Positions 57,411 to 64,000 of a DNA stretch of 64,000 nt are shown piece by piece (positions within the stretch are counted from its first letter, which is position 1; every line of letters starts with the position of its first letter). Made by a program: the position numbers and the translations under genes. Source of the stretch: JANQEA01 sp964466035 (GTDB lineage: Bacteria; Bipolaricaulota; Bipolaricaulia; UBA7950; UBA9294); NCBI GenBank assembly GCA_964466035.1, contig CAYXLR010000001.1, positions 62,001-126,000 on the forward strand, in the 5' to 3' direction. Below the pieces are notes generated by a model, which ran no database searches, was not told where the DNA came from, and was given only the letters and a program-made list of their open reading frames with translations.

Positions 57411-59008
57411 TCGGCCTCCCTCTTCGCTTTCGTCGCGCCGCCCATCAGCATCCCGACCCGCTCGCGATCGAGCCGATCGGGGGAGCAGACCTCCATGAAT
57501 CTCCCTTCGTACATGATCCCGACCCGGTCGGCATGGGCGAGGACCTCATCGAGGTCGGCCGAGACGAGAAGGATCGCTCGACCGGCGTCGCGCATCTCGA
57601 GGAGCGTCTGGCGGATGTAGTGCGCCGCCCCGATGTCCAGACCCCGCGTCGGCTGCGAGGCGACGATGATCGCCGGGTCCTTCGCCAGCTCGCGCCCGAC
57701 GATCAGCTTTTGCTGATTCCCGCCGGACAGGCTCTTCGCCGGGGCGTTCGGGCCGGTCGCTTGGATGTCGAACCGGTCCATCAGCCGCCGGACGTGCTGG
57801 GTGATCTTCCCCCGGCGCAGGATCGACAGCGGCCCGCGGAACTCCTCCCAGCGGTGGACGCCGAGGATCGCGTTCTCGGCGAGGGTGAACGGGAGGACTA
57901 GTCCGAGCTCCCAACGGTCCTCCGGGATGTGCGCGACGCCGAGGCGGTAGATCTTCCGCGGGTCGACGCCGAGGATGTTCGTCCCGTGGATCGTCGCGGT
58001 TCCGGAGACCGGAACGCGCAGGCCGGTCAGCGACTCGACGAGCTCGGACTGGCCGTTGCCTTCCACGCCGGCGATCCCGAAGATCTCGCCGCCGTAGACG
58101 TCGAACGAAACCCCGTCGACGGCGATCTCCCCGGTGTTCCCCTTCACGACGAGGTTCTCGACGTGAAGGACCCCCTCGCCGGTCCGCTCGACCTCGTCCC
58201 GAGCCCACTTGTGCGGGATCTCCTCGGTGCTGAGCTCGACCGCGTCGGCCTCCTCCTCCAGCGCCTGGCCGACCATCAGGCGGGCCAGCTGCTCGGTCGA
58301 CGCCTCGGCCGTCTTCACGTCCCCGACCATCTCCCCGCGCCGGAGGACGACGACGCGGTCGGTGACCGATCCGACCTCCTTCAGCTTGTGGGTGATCAGG
58401 ATGATTGACTTTCCCTCGTCCCTCAGGCGGCGGAGAAGCGCGAACAGCTCGTCGACCTCCAGAGGCGTGAGAACGGAGGTCGGCTCGTCGAGGATCAACA
58501 GGTCGACGTCTCTTGATAAGACCTTCAGAATCTCGACGCGCTGCTGCTCGCCGACGGCGAGCTTCTCCACCGGCACGTCGAGCGGGACGTGAAGCCCGCT
58601 CTCCTCCATCAGCGCCTCGAGCTTCCGGAGGGTCTCGGCGATTCGGATTCGGGCGAGCGGTCGGTCGTGGCTGAGCGCGACGTTCTCCGCCGCGGTGAAC
58701 GTGCCGACCAGCGCGAAATGCTGATGCACCATCCCGATCCCGAAGTCGAGCGCCTCCCGCGGACTGGCGAATCGGACGGTGCCCTTCGGCGAAACGACCC
58801 GCCCCCGCGTCGGCGGAAGAAGACCGGAGAGGATCTTGGTCAGCGTCGTCTTCCCCGCCCCGTTCTCCCCGAGCAGGCCGACGATTTCGTGCGGGCGGAT
58901 CTCGAGCGTCGCCTCCTTCAGCGCGACGGTTCCGTCGGAGTAGACCTTGGTGATCCGGTCGGCCTTCAGGAAGAATCCGTTCTTGCTCGGTACGAGCTGA
59001 TCCGTCAT
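57407..59008 (-). CDS. Nucleoside ABC transporter ATPase with two ABC domains
   Basis: 533 aa. NBD1: Walker A GENGAGKTT (47-55), signature AVGEQQRVEIL, Walker B LLILDEPTSVL. NBD2: GIAGVEGNGQSEL in place of a canonical Walker A, LSGGNQQKL and ASQPTRGLD (usual for this group; the NBD2 site is probably inactive). RbsA/BmpA-type tandem ATPase. The ATG at 59008 was preferred over an earlier frame that would cover the hairpin. Confidence 0.92.
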   Translation of the reverse strand: MTDQLVPSKNGFFLKADRITKVYSDGTVALKEATLEIRPHEIVGLLGENGAGKTTLTKILSGLLPPTRGRVVSPKGTVRFASPREALDFGIGMVHQHFALVGTFTAAENVALSHDRPLARIRIAETLRKLEALMEESGLHVPLDVPVEKLAVGEQQRVEILKVLSRDVDLLILDEPTSVLTPLEVDELFALLRRLRDEGKSIILITHKLKEVGSVTDRVVVLRRGEMVGDVKTAEASTEQLARLMVGQALEEEADAVELSTEEIPHKWARDEVERTGEGVLHVENLVVKGNTGEIAVDGVSFDVYGGEIFGIAGVEGNGQSELVESLTGLRVPVSGTATIHGTNILGVDPRKIYRLGVAHIPEDRWELGLVLPFTLAENAILGVHRWEEFRGPLSILRRGKITQHVRRLMDRFDIQATGPNAPAKSLSGGNQQKLIVGRELAKDPAIIVASQPTRGLDIGAAHYIRQTLLEMRDAGRAILLVSADLDEVLAHADRVGIMYEGRFMEVCSPDRLDRERVGMLMGGATKAKREAE

Positions 59009-59052
59009 GAAGTGCCCCCAACCCAGTGCCGCCGGTCTCAAGTCACGAGAAA

Positions 59053-59080
59053 GGGAGAGAGGAAGCGGCTCCTCTCTCCC
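59053..59080 (-). terminator. Hairpin between the BmpA gene and the ATPase gene
   Basis: An 11-bp perfect stem (GGGAGAGAGGA with TCCTCTCTCCC) with a 6-base loop in a polypurine/polypyrimidine tract. It follows the binding-protein gene, as at phnD. Likely differential expression. Confidence 0.7.
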
Positions 59081-59105
59081 CTCGCTGACTACCTACGTCT
59101 CACAC

Positions 59106-60275
59106 CTACTGGAGCGGGTACTGCGCCCGAATGGCGTTGATCTCGTCGTCGGTGTTCGCGGTCGGAACGACGATCGATCCGTCGAGAATCCCGGCCTCCA
59201 GCTCGTCGACCGCGTCCCAGATCCACTGCGCGACCGTCTGACGGTTCGCGGTCCAGTTGGCGATGACGAAGTTGCGGGCCTCGGTGGTGTCCTCGATCTG
59301 GCCCGCGTCGACGCCGAACTCGATGAACTCGATCAGGTCGGCGCGCTTGCTGATCCCGACGCCACCTTCGGTCAATCCGAGGCTGATTACGCCACCGGTG
59401 AAGGTCCCCTCAACGACTGCCTCGACAGCCATGTAGGTTCCGACGTCGACCCGCTTCATCCCGCTGGCCAGGGCGTGCATTCCGTCGCCCAACCAGTCCT
59501 GGTTCGCGTCGACACCGAAGTAGTACGGAGGACCGTAGGTCGTCCCGGCGGCGTCGTGGGCATCCACGACGGCCTCGTGGTCACCGACGCCGAGCGGGCC
59601 GGCGACGTTGTAGATGCCGACCGCGCCCTGGGCGAGCATCGCTTCCGACGCCGCCTTGCCGAGGGCGATGTCGCTGAACGTGCCGGTGTAGTTGTAGAGC
59701 ATCGCGACGCTGGCTTCACTTCCGGTCAGCTCGGCGTACTTGTCGAGCCCCCAATCCATCCCGAAACGGAACCCGGCTTCGAAGTGATACAGCACCGGGA
59801 TCGGGATCCCGAGGACGACGCCGGCCGCGGCGTAGCCGTGATCGGCGGCCGCCATTCCGGCGAGACATCCGATCAGTGCCGACATCTCGTTCTCGCGGAA
59901 CACGATGTTCATGATGTTCGGCCCGGTGATGTAATCGACGTCGATGATCGCGAACTTCTGGTCCGGGAACTCGGCCGAGGCGGTTGCGAGCGCGTCGCCG
60001 AGGAGGAACCCGACGGCGATGATCAGGTCGAAGTTTTGGGTTCGGGAAAGGTTGCGCAGGTTCGGCAGGTAGTCCGCCGCCGTGGCGCTCTGCACCTCGA
60101 CCATCTCCAGCTCGAACTCCTCGACCGCCCTGTCGACCCCAACGAATCCCATGTCGTTGAACGAGAGGTCACCCCGTCCGCCGACGTCCAGCACGATGGC
60201 GATCTTCCCCTGCGCCGAAGCGATGAGGGAAACGCCCAGAACCAGCACACATGCTAGCACGAACAGCCTTTTCAA
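59106..60275 (-). CDS. bmpA: BmpA/Med-family nucleoside-binding protein
   Basis: 389 aa. Signal peptide (1-22, VLACVLVLGVSLIASAQG). Then KIAIVLDVGGRGDLSFNDMGF, FDLIIAVGFLLGDAL, FAIIDVDYI and GCLAGMAAADHGY: the Bmp fold that binds purine or pyrimidine nucleosides. TTG at 60275 is chosen because AGGAGG lies 5 bases upstream; a GTG at 60281 would sit inside that Shine-Dalgarno. First gene of the importer operon. Confidence 0.92.
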   Translation of the reverse strand: MKRLFVLACVLVLGVSLIASAQGKIAIVLDVGGRGDLSFNDMGFVGVDRAVEEFELEMVEVQSATAADYLPNLRNLSRTQNFDLIIAVGFLLGDALATASAEFPDQKFAIIDVDYITGPNIMNIVFRENEMSALIGCLAGMAAADHGYAAAGVVLGIPIPVLYHFEAGFRFGMDWGLDKYAELTGSEASVAMLYNYTGTFSDIALGKAASEAMLAQGAVGIYNVAGPLGVGDHEAVVDAHDAAGTTYGPPYYFGVDANQDWLGDGMHALASGMKRVDVGTYMAVEAVVEGTFTGGVISLGLTEGGVGISKRADLIEFIEFGVDAGQIEDTTEARNFVIANWTANRQTVAQWIWDAVDELEAGILDGSIVVPTANTDDEINAIRAQYPLQ

Positions 60276-60337
60276 CGGCACCTCCTAGAAGCTTGGCACA
60301 TCCCCACCGGCTACCCGGTGCCCGTAATGACTGTCAC

Positions 60338-60366
60338 ATTCTATACAGATCTGCGGCGCATTACAA
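60338..60366 (-). promoter_or_regulatory. Promoter of the bmpA operon
   Basis: Minus strand TTGTAA (60361-60366) and TAGAAT (60338-60343) with a 17-base spacer. Leader about 57 bases with a GC-rich stem (CCGGCTACCCGG-like). Confidence 0.65.
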
Positions 60367-60512
60367 TTCGGGGCCGGGATCTTGAGAATCGGTGAAATAG
60401 CTGTTCAAAACAGGATTTTCGCAAACCTAACGCGATGCTGTCTGTATGTCTGACAACCAAACACCTCGGGCGAGATCGACGGACGTGAGAGACGCGGCCG
60501 ACCCGTTTTCGG

Positions 60513-60518
60513 TATCCT
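60513..60518 (+). promoter_or_regulatory. -10 box of the secreted-protein gene, leaderless
   Basis: TATCCT ends 7 bases before the ATG at 60526. No Shine-Dalgarno. Confidence 0.4.
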
Positions 60519-60525
60519 TAACGGC

Positions 60526-61281
60526 ATGCGAAGCCTCGGGATCGGCCTGGCGTTTCTCGCTGTCTTGACAGCGGCCTCGCTCGTCGTCGCCGGATCGCCG
60601 GCGCACCTCGGCTCCCGGTTCGCCGACGCCTACACGGCGTTCTCGCCGCTCGTTGCGTTGTACGTGTCATACCGCGACTACTTGTTCGACGGAACGACGG
60701 TCGAGATCCCCGTAAATCTGGCGGCCTCGTGCGAGCGGTTTTCCTACGAGCTGGCCCTGTTCCACCTCGACTACGTCGTCCAGACCGAGTCCGCGTCCGC
60801 TGGAGGGCTCGCGTACCTCGCCCGCCTGCGAGCGGTGTCGACCTCGTTCTGCGACACCTACGACGCGTGGATCCGCTCGCTCGACGAATCGGTCGAGGTC
60901 GAGACCGACCTCCTGAACGCCGCGAGCGATGACGGCCTCTTCGCCGAGATCAAGCGGACCAACGAGCTGCTGGAGGTCGTCCTCGACGAGATCCTCGTCG
61001 GCCTCGGCGAGGGGGTCGAACGGTGGACGTTCGCGGTGTCGTTCTCGATGCGTTCCCTTCTCAACCAGACGGAGTTCGAGCGGATCGACGATACGTATGT
61101 CCGGGAGATCCTCTACGCGGATCCGGAAGGAGTCGCACCGCCGTTCGCCGTTCCGGACGAGATCGCTCTCGCGATGGAGCGGCTGGTCGACCTGAGCGGA
61201 CGCGATCTCTCCAAGGACGAAGCCGATGACGCCGTCCGACTGGCCACGGCGATCTACGAGCACTTCGTCGGGGAACCGTAG
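60526..61281 (+). CDS. Secreted helical protein of unknown function
   Basis: 251 aa. Signal peptide (1-22, FLAVLTAASLVVAGSP). The mature part is acidic and almost wholly helical: YELALFHLDYVVQTESAS, EVETDLLNAASDDGLFAEIK, NELLEVVLDEILVGLGEG. Two Cys (about 69 and 107). A four-helix-bundle-like sensor or adaptor is conceivable, but no family is recognised. It stands alone and ends at a strong terminator. Confidence 0.65.
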   Translation: MRSLGIGLAFLAVLTAASLVVAGSPAHLGSRFADAYTAFSPLVALYVSYRDYLFDGTTVEIPVNLAASCERFSYELALFHLDYVVQTESASAGGLAYLARLRAVSTSFCDTYDAWIRSLDESVEVETDLLNAASDDGLFAEIKRTNELLEVVLDEILVGLGEGVERWTFAVSFSMRSLLNQTEFERIDDTYVREILYADPEGVAPPFAVPDEIALAMERLVDLSGRDLSKDEADDAVRLATAIYEHFVGEP

Positions 61282-61298
61282 TCGGTCCCGAAAGGGGG

Positions 61299-61334
61299 CG
61301 GGAAGGCGAACCTGTTGCCGTGTTCGCCTTCCCG
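61299..61334 (+). terminator. Terminator after the secreted-protein gene
   Basis: A 13-bp perfect stem (CGGGAAGGCGAAC with GTTCGCCTTCCCG), 10-base loop, 17 bases after the stop codon. A short T run (GTTTT) appears further on. Confidence 0.8.
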
Positions 61335-61460
61335 GGGTAAGAACCGTAGGCTGTTTTCCCGTGTCCTAGCTCGTGCGCAGGCGGTCAGCCTCCGGTTCAG
61401 AGGGCTCTGTGCGTTCGGAGGGGGCACCGCGTCCGGTCCGGCCGCGGTGTGGAAGTTGGT

Positions 61461-61508
61461 AAGGAGGTACGATGGAAGCCTTCACGCTCGCGTGAATCCT
61501 TCCATCGA
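61461..61508. ncRNA. GGAGGTAC element with long hairpin
   Basis: AAGGAGGTAC (61461-61470) is followed by a long stem: GATGGAAG pairs with CTTCCATC around an inner TTCACG-CTCG-CGTGAA stem. A 7-codon frame (ATG … TGA) is embedded, so it could instead be a leader peptide. The region 61335-61634 otherwise shows no gene. Confidence 0.35.
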
Positions 61509-61634
61509 TTTGTCCCCGCTCCCTTCGCACGCACCTCCACCGCTTCTTGTCCAAAGCTGGGGAGAGGATACTCCGGGGACTCCGGCCCGGAGGCGGAACG
61601 GGAGACCCGGGCCGAGGTCCTTCGTGACCCGGGC

Positions 61635-61682
61635 CGGGAGCGCACCTCCCGCGGGAAGGAGACGGATGTCCGTGCGCTCCCG
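61635..61682 (-). terminator. Terminator of the kinase/response-regulator operon
   Basis: An 11-bp outer stem (CGGGAGCGCAC with GTGCGCTCCCG) encloses a smaller TCCCGCGGGA palindrome, just 3' of the response-regulator stop on the minus strand. No T run. Confidence 0.6.
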
Positions 61683-61701
61683 CTGGGCGGAAGGGCGAGC
61701 G

Positions 61702-62136
61702 CTACTTGGGGGCGATCCGGGCGATCTTCCAGTAGTCCTGAACCGTCTGGATCAACCGCTCGAAGTCCTTCGAGTCGACCGGTTTGGTCATGTAGCTGGC
61801 CGCGCCGCTGTCGTACGCCTTGACCATGTCCTCCTCCCGCTCGGAGATCGTCAGCACGATCACCGGGATCCGGCGGAGGCGCTCGTCCTCCTTGATCTTG
61901 GCGAGGACCTCCAGCCCGTTGATCTTCGGGAGGTTGATGTCCAGTAGGATCAGATCGGGACGCGGGGTGTCCTCGAACTCCCCCTTCTGGGCGAGCGTGT
62001 CGAGCGCCTCTTCCCCGTCCCGGGCGAAGTACAGCTCGCACTTCACGTCGCTTTTGCGCATGGCGCGCTTGATGATCGTGACGTCGTTGGGGTTGTCCTC
62101 GACGACCAAGACCTTCATCTTCTCGAGGCTATGCAT
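61702..62136 (-). CDS. Rcp1-like single-domain response regulator
   Basis: 144 aa, a receiver domain only: KVLVVEDNPNDV, phospho-acceptor D66 (LLDINLP), LTISEREED and the MTKPVD lysine. The NPND and long loop EFEDTPRPD are typical of phytochrome-partner (Rcp1/CheY-like) receivers. The ATG at 62136 has GAGGTGG upstream and overlaps the kinase gene by 8 bases; an ATG at 62118 is possible. Without an output domain it probably works by protein contact or as a phosphorelay step. Confidence 0.9.
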   Translation of the reverse strand: MHSLEKMKVLVVEDNPNDVTIIKRAMRKSDVKCELYFARDGEEALDTLAQKGEFEDTPRPDLILLDINLPKINGLEVLAKIKEDERLRRIPVIVLTISEREEDMVKAYDSGAASYMTKPVDSKDFERLIQTVQDYWKIARIAPK

Positions 62137-63982
62137 TGGTTTCCACCTCTCTTGCTCTGGGAATGGTAAAGTAGAACGTGCTCCCTCTGCCAACTTCCGA
62201 GTTGACCCAGATCTTTCCGCCGTGCTCCTCGACGATCCGCTTGCAGATCGCGAGGCCGGCCCCGGTCCCTTCGTAATCGTCCCGTGGATGCAGCTTCTGG
62301 AAGATGCCGAAGATCCGTTGTTGGTAGCGGGACTCGATGCCGATTCCGTTGTCCTCCACGAAGAACGTCGCCATCCCGTTGGCGGAGGGTTCCTGCGGCT
62401 GCCACCCGATGCGGACCATCGGGAGCGCCTTGTCGTTGTACTTGGTCGCGTTGACGATCAGGTTGCTGAACAGCTCGGTGATCCGAACCTTGCTCCCCTT
62501 CACCGGCGGGAGGCCGTCGGCGACCTGGAGGTTCACGCCGTGGAGGCGAACCTCGAGGTCCTCTCGGATCTCTTCGAGGAGCCGCTGGGTGTTGATCCGC
62601 TCGAACGACTTCGTGTCCATGTGGATGCTCGACAGGGAAAGGAGGTCGTTGATCAGCTGCCGCATCCGTGCCGACGTTCGCCGCAGGGTGTGGAGGTACT
62701 CGACCCCGTCCTTGTCCAGTTTGTCCTCGTAGTCCTCGAGCAGGAACCCGCTGAACGTCTCGACCGTGCGAAGCGGCTCCTTCAGATCGTGGGAGACGAC
62801 GTGAGAGAACTCCTCGAGCTTCTCGTTGCTCCGCTCCAGGTTCTCCGATTCCTCGCGGAGGCTGTTCTCCAGCCGCTTCAGCTCGGTGATGTCGATGTAG
62901 TGATCGATCCGACCGCCCTTGTAGCGCTCCGTCTCGATCGGGATCGAACGGTACTCGAGGACCCGCTCGTCCCGCCCGAGGGTAGGGCGGACGCGGCAGG
63001 TAATCGAATCGATCCGCTCCCCCTTGTCGACCGCCTCCTCGATCACCTTGGCGAGGGTCTGGGCGTCCTCGAACGCGCCGACGTAGCGGGACAGGGCGCG
63101 TTTCGCGTTGACGCCGATCAGTCGGTCTCGGTCGATTCCGAAGAAGCGCCCGATCGTCGCGTTGGCCCAGATGACCTCGCGTTTTCTGTCCGTGATGATG
63201 ATCCCGGAGTCGAGGGTGTCGACTGCCTCCTCGATCAGGCGTCGATACCGCGCCTCGGTCTCCATCAACTGCCGCTCGAGCTCCGCCTCCCTGGACCGAT
63301 TCCGCGCTTCGATCACCGCCGTCCGATCGTCGAGGCGGGTCCCCCGGATTTCGACCGGGAACGCCGTGCGGTCCTCGGCGACGAACCGGGTCTCGATGCC
63401 GCGGATCTCGCCTCGCTCGAACAGGCGGATCAGCTCGGCCTTCACCTTGTTGATCTCTCCGGGATGGACGTACTCGGTCAGCGGGAGCGTCTGCCTCGTC
63501 GCGTGGCCGATCGACGCCCGGGATGCCTCGTTTCGGCGCTTGACCGTTCCTTCGCGATCGATGAAATGGAGGATGTTGAACGCGGGCTCGAAGATCTCTT
63601 CGTCGTGGCGATCCTTCAGCGACTTCGGCGGGTGCCACATCGCGCGTCGTGCCCGCCGGCGCTCGTTGTGCCAACCGAGCGCGAAGCCGATGCCGAGGTA
63701 AGCGACCGGGAAGAGGGCGATCGAGACGGGCGAGCGGATCCCGAAGAAGACCAGAAGGGCGACGCCGATCGCCGACAGCCCACCGGAGAGGAAGAGGGCC
63801 CCGCGCCGGCGAAGGGCCTGCGCCCCGAAGACGAGGGGGACCGCGAAGGTGGCGTAGACGAGAAACGTCAGTGGGACGGGAGGGACTCCCGTCCGGTGGA
63901 GCACGATGCTGATCACGAGAGCGACGATGGACGAAACCCCGACGAGGATCGTCCGTTCCGTCGGATTCAGCCCGTTTGCCAA
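62129..63982 (-). CDS. Membrane PAS-PAS sensor histidine kinase
   Basis: 617 aa. About four N-terminal helices (about 14-28, 38-56, 62-80, 87-104), PAS 1 (about 130-230), PAS 2 (about 245-370), HisKA with H398 (SHDLKEPL) and HATPase (NLIVNATKY, DNGIGI, GTGAGLAICKRIVEEHGG). The HDLKEPLR box is the phytochrome-like subtype, agreeing with the Rcp1-like partner. The assigned TTG start is uncertain because the frame stays open to the window edge, so the protein may begin further upstream. Confidence 0.9.
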   Translation of the reverse strand: MANGLNPTERTILVGVSSIVALVISIVLHRTGVPPVPLTFLVYATFAVPLVFGAQALRRRGALFLSGGLSAIGVALLVFFGIRSPVSIALFPVAYLGIGFALGWHNERRRARRAMWHPPKSLKDRHDEEIFEPAFNILHFIDREGTVKRRNEASRASIGHATRQTLPLTEYVHPGEINKVKAELIRLFERGEIRGIETRFVAEDRTAFPVEIRGTRLDDRTAVIEARNRSREAELERQLMETEARYRRLIEEAVDTLDSGIIITDRKREVIWANATIGRFFGIDRDRLIGVNAKRALSRYVGAFEDAQTLAKVIEEAVDKGERIDSITCRVRPTLGRDERVLEYRSIPIETERYKGGRIDHYIDITELKRLENSLREESENLERSNEKLEEFSHVVSHDLKEPLRTVETFSGFLLEDYEDKLDKDGVEYLHTLRRTSARMRQLINDLLSLSSIHMDTKSFERINTQRLLEEIREDLEVRLHGVNLQVADGLPPVKGSKVRITELFSNLIVNATKYNDKALPMVRIGWQPQEPSANGMATFFVEDNGIGIESRYQQRIFGIFQKLHPRDDYEGTGAGLAICKRIVEEHGGKIWVNSEVGRGSTFYFTIPRAREVETNA

Positions 63983-64000
63983 TGGCCACCCGTCCTTGAG

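Noticed and set aside
60276..60281. GTG start for bmpA at 60281
   Set aside because: It would overlap the AGGAGG Shine-Dalgarno; the TTG at 60275 is correctly spaced.
61471..61494. 7-codon peptide gene after AAGGAGGTACG
   Set aside because: Too short to support alone, and it lies within a long hairpin. Mentioned as an alternative reading only.

Overview
This is a high-GC, gene-dense bacterial segment. There are no rRNA genes, no tRNA genes I could find, no transposases and no CRISPR array. Many genes sit in operons with ATGA or TGATG overlaps. Sigma70-type promoters with 17-base spacers recur, and several genes look leaderless. A single-chain ADP-forming acyl-CoA synthetase, ECF and BmpA-type importers, many secreted or lipid-facing proteins and an AsnRS would fit a deep-branching anaerobic heterotroph such as Candidatus Bipolaricaulota (OP1/Acetothermia). 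That is inference from gene content only; no marker phylogeny was possible. Two runs of exactly 100 N (6262-6361, 41790-41889) are assembly gaps, and both fall inside tandem repeats.

Layout. 1-5437 (minus): rpsF-ssb-rpsR, a MrfAB-like helicase/exonuclease repair pair, an NTP-transferase-like protein and the start of glyA. 5438-6700: a sigma70 promoter, a structured leader, then a tandem array of short related peptide genes (about 44-53 aa, each a charged N-terminus plus one hydrophobic segment) interrupted by a gap and closed by an intrinsic terminator. 6755-10725: a membrane HD-GYP protein, a DUF5317-type membrane protein and the ADP-forming acyl-CoA synthetase. 10735-13490 (minus): asnS and a MATE exporter. 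13587-19708: an XRE-TOBE regulator and an ECF importer cluster containing five copies of an oxidoreductase-molybdopterin-like domain, one fused to the YkoE-like S component. 20250-25386: a beta-helix/solute-binding fusion, a sensor with a degenerate GGDEF domain and a secreted subtilase. 25481-31871: a P-loop kinase, an ArsR/glutaredoxin/OsmC redox locus with a palindromic operator, a Pta-N-like protein, a two-component system, a YkuK-like protein and rsmI. 32071-39574: a cysteine-rich surface protein, DUF2087, a secreted beta-propeller, a cupin and a 1354-aa Asp-box protein. 39857-47432: DUF4342, a phytoene-desaturase-like oxidase, a 33-bp repeat in the prfB leader, prfB, a small RHH-like protein, ruvX-ruvA, a YigZ-like protein, a conserved unknown and an acyl-CoA synthetase. 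47417-60275: a secreted unknown, cdd, deoA, a GNAT, a PhnCDEE-type importer whose permeases carry RDD domains, and a BmpA-type nucleoside importer. 60526-64000: a secreted unknown and a PAS histidine kinase with its response regulator.

How the parts fit. Pyrimidine and nucleoside salvage (cdd, deoA) lies next to a nucleoside-type importer. Replication, repair and translation genes are co-transcribed at the left end. Several operons place a strong hairpin between a secreted binding protein and the transporter genes that follow, which probably sets their stoichiometry. The best candidate for an undescribed system is the peptide array with its adjacent HD-GYP/DUF5317 membrane proteins. The second is the ECF importer built around repeated molybdopterin-oxidoreductase-like domains.
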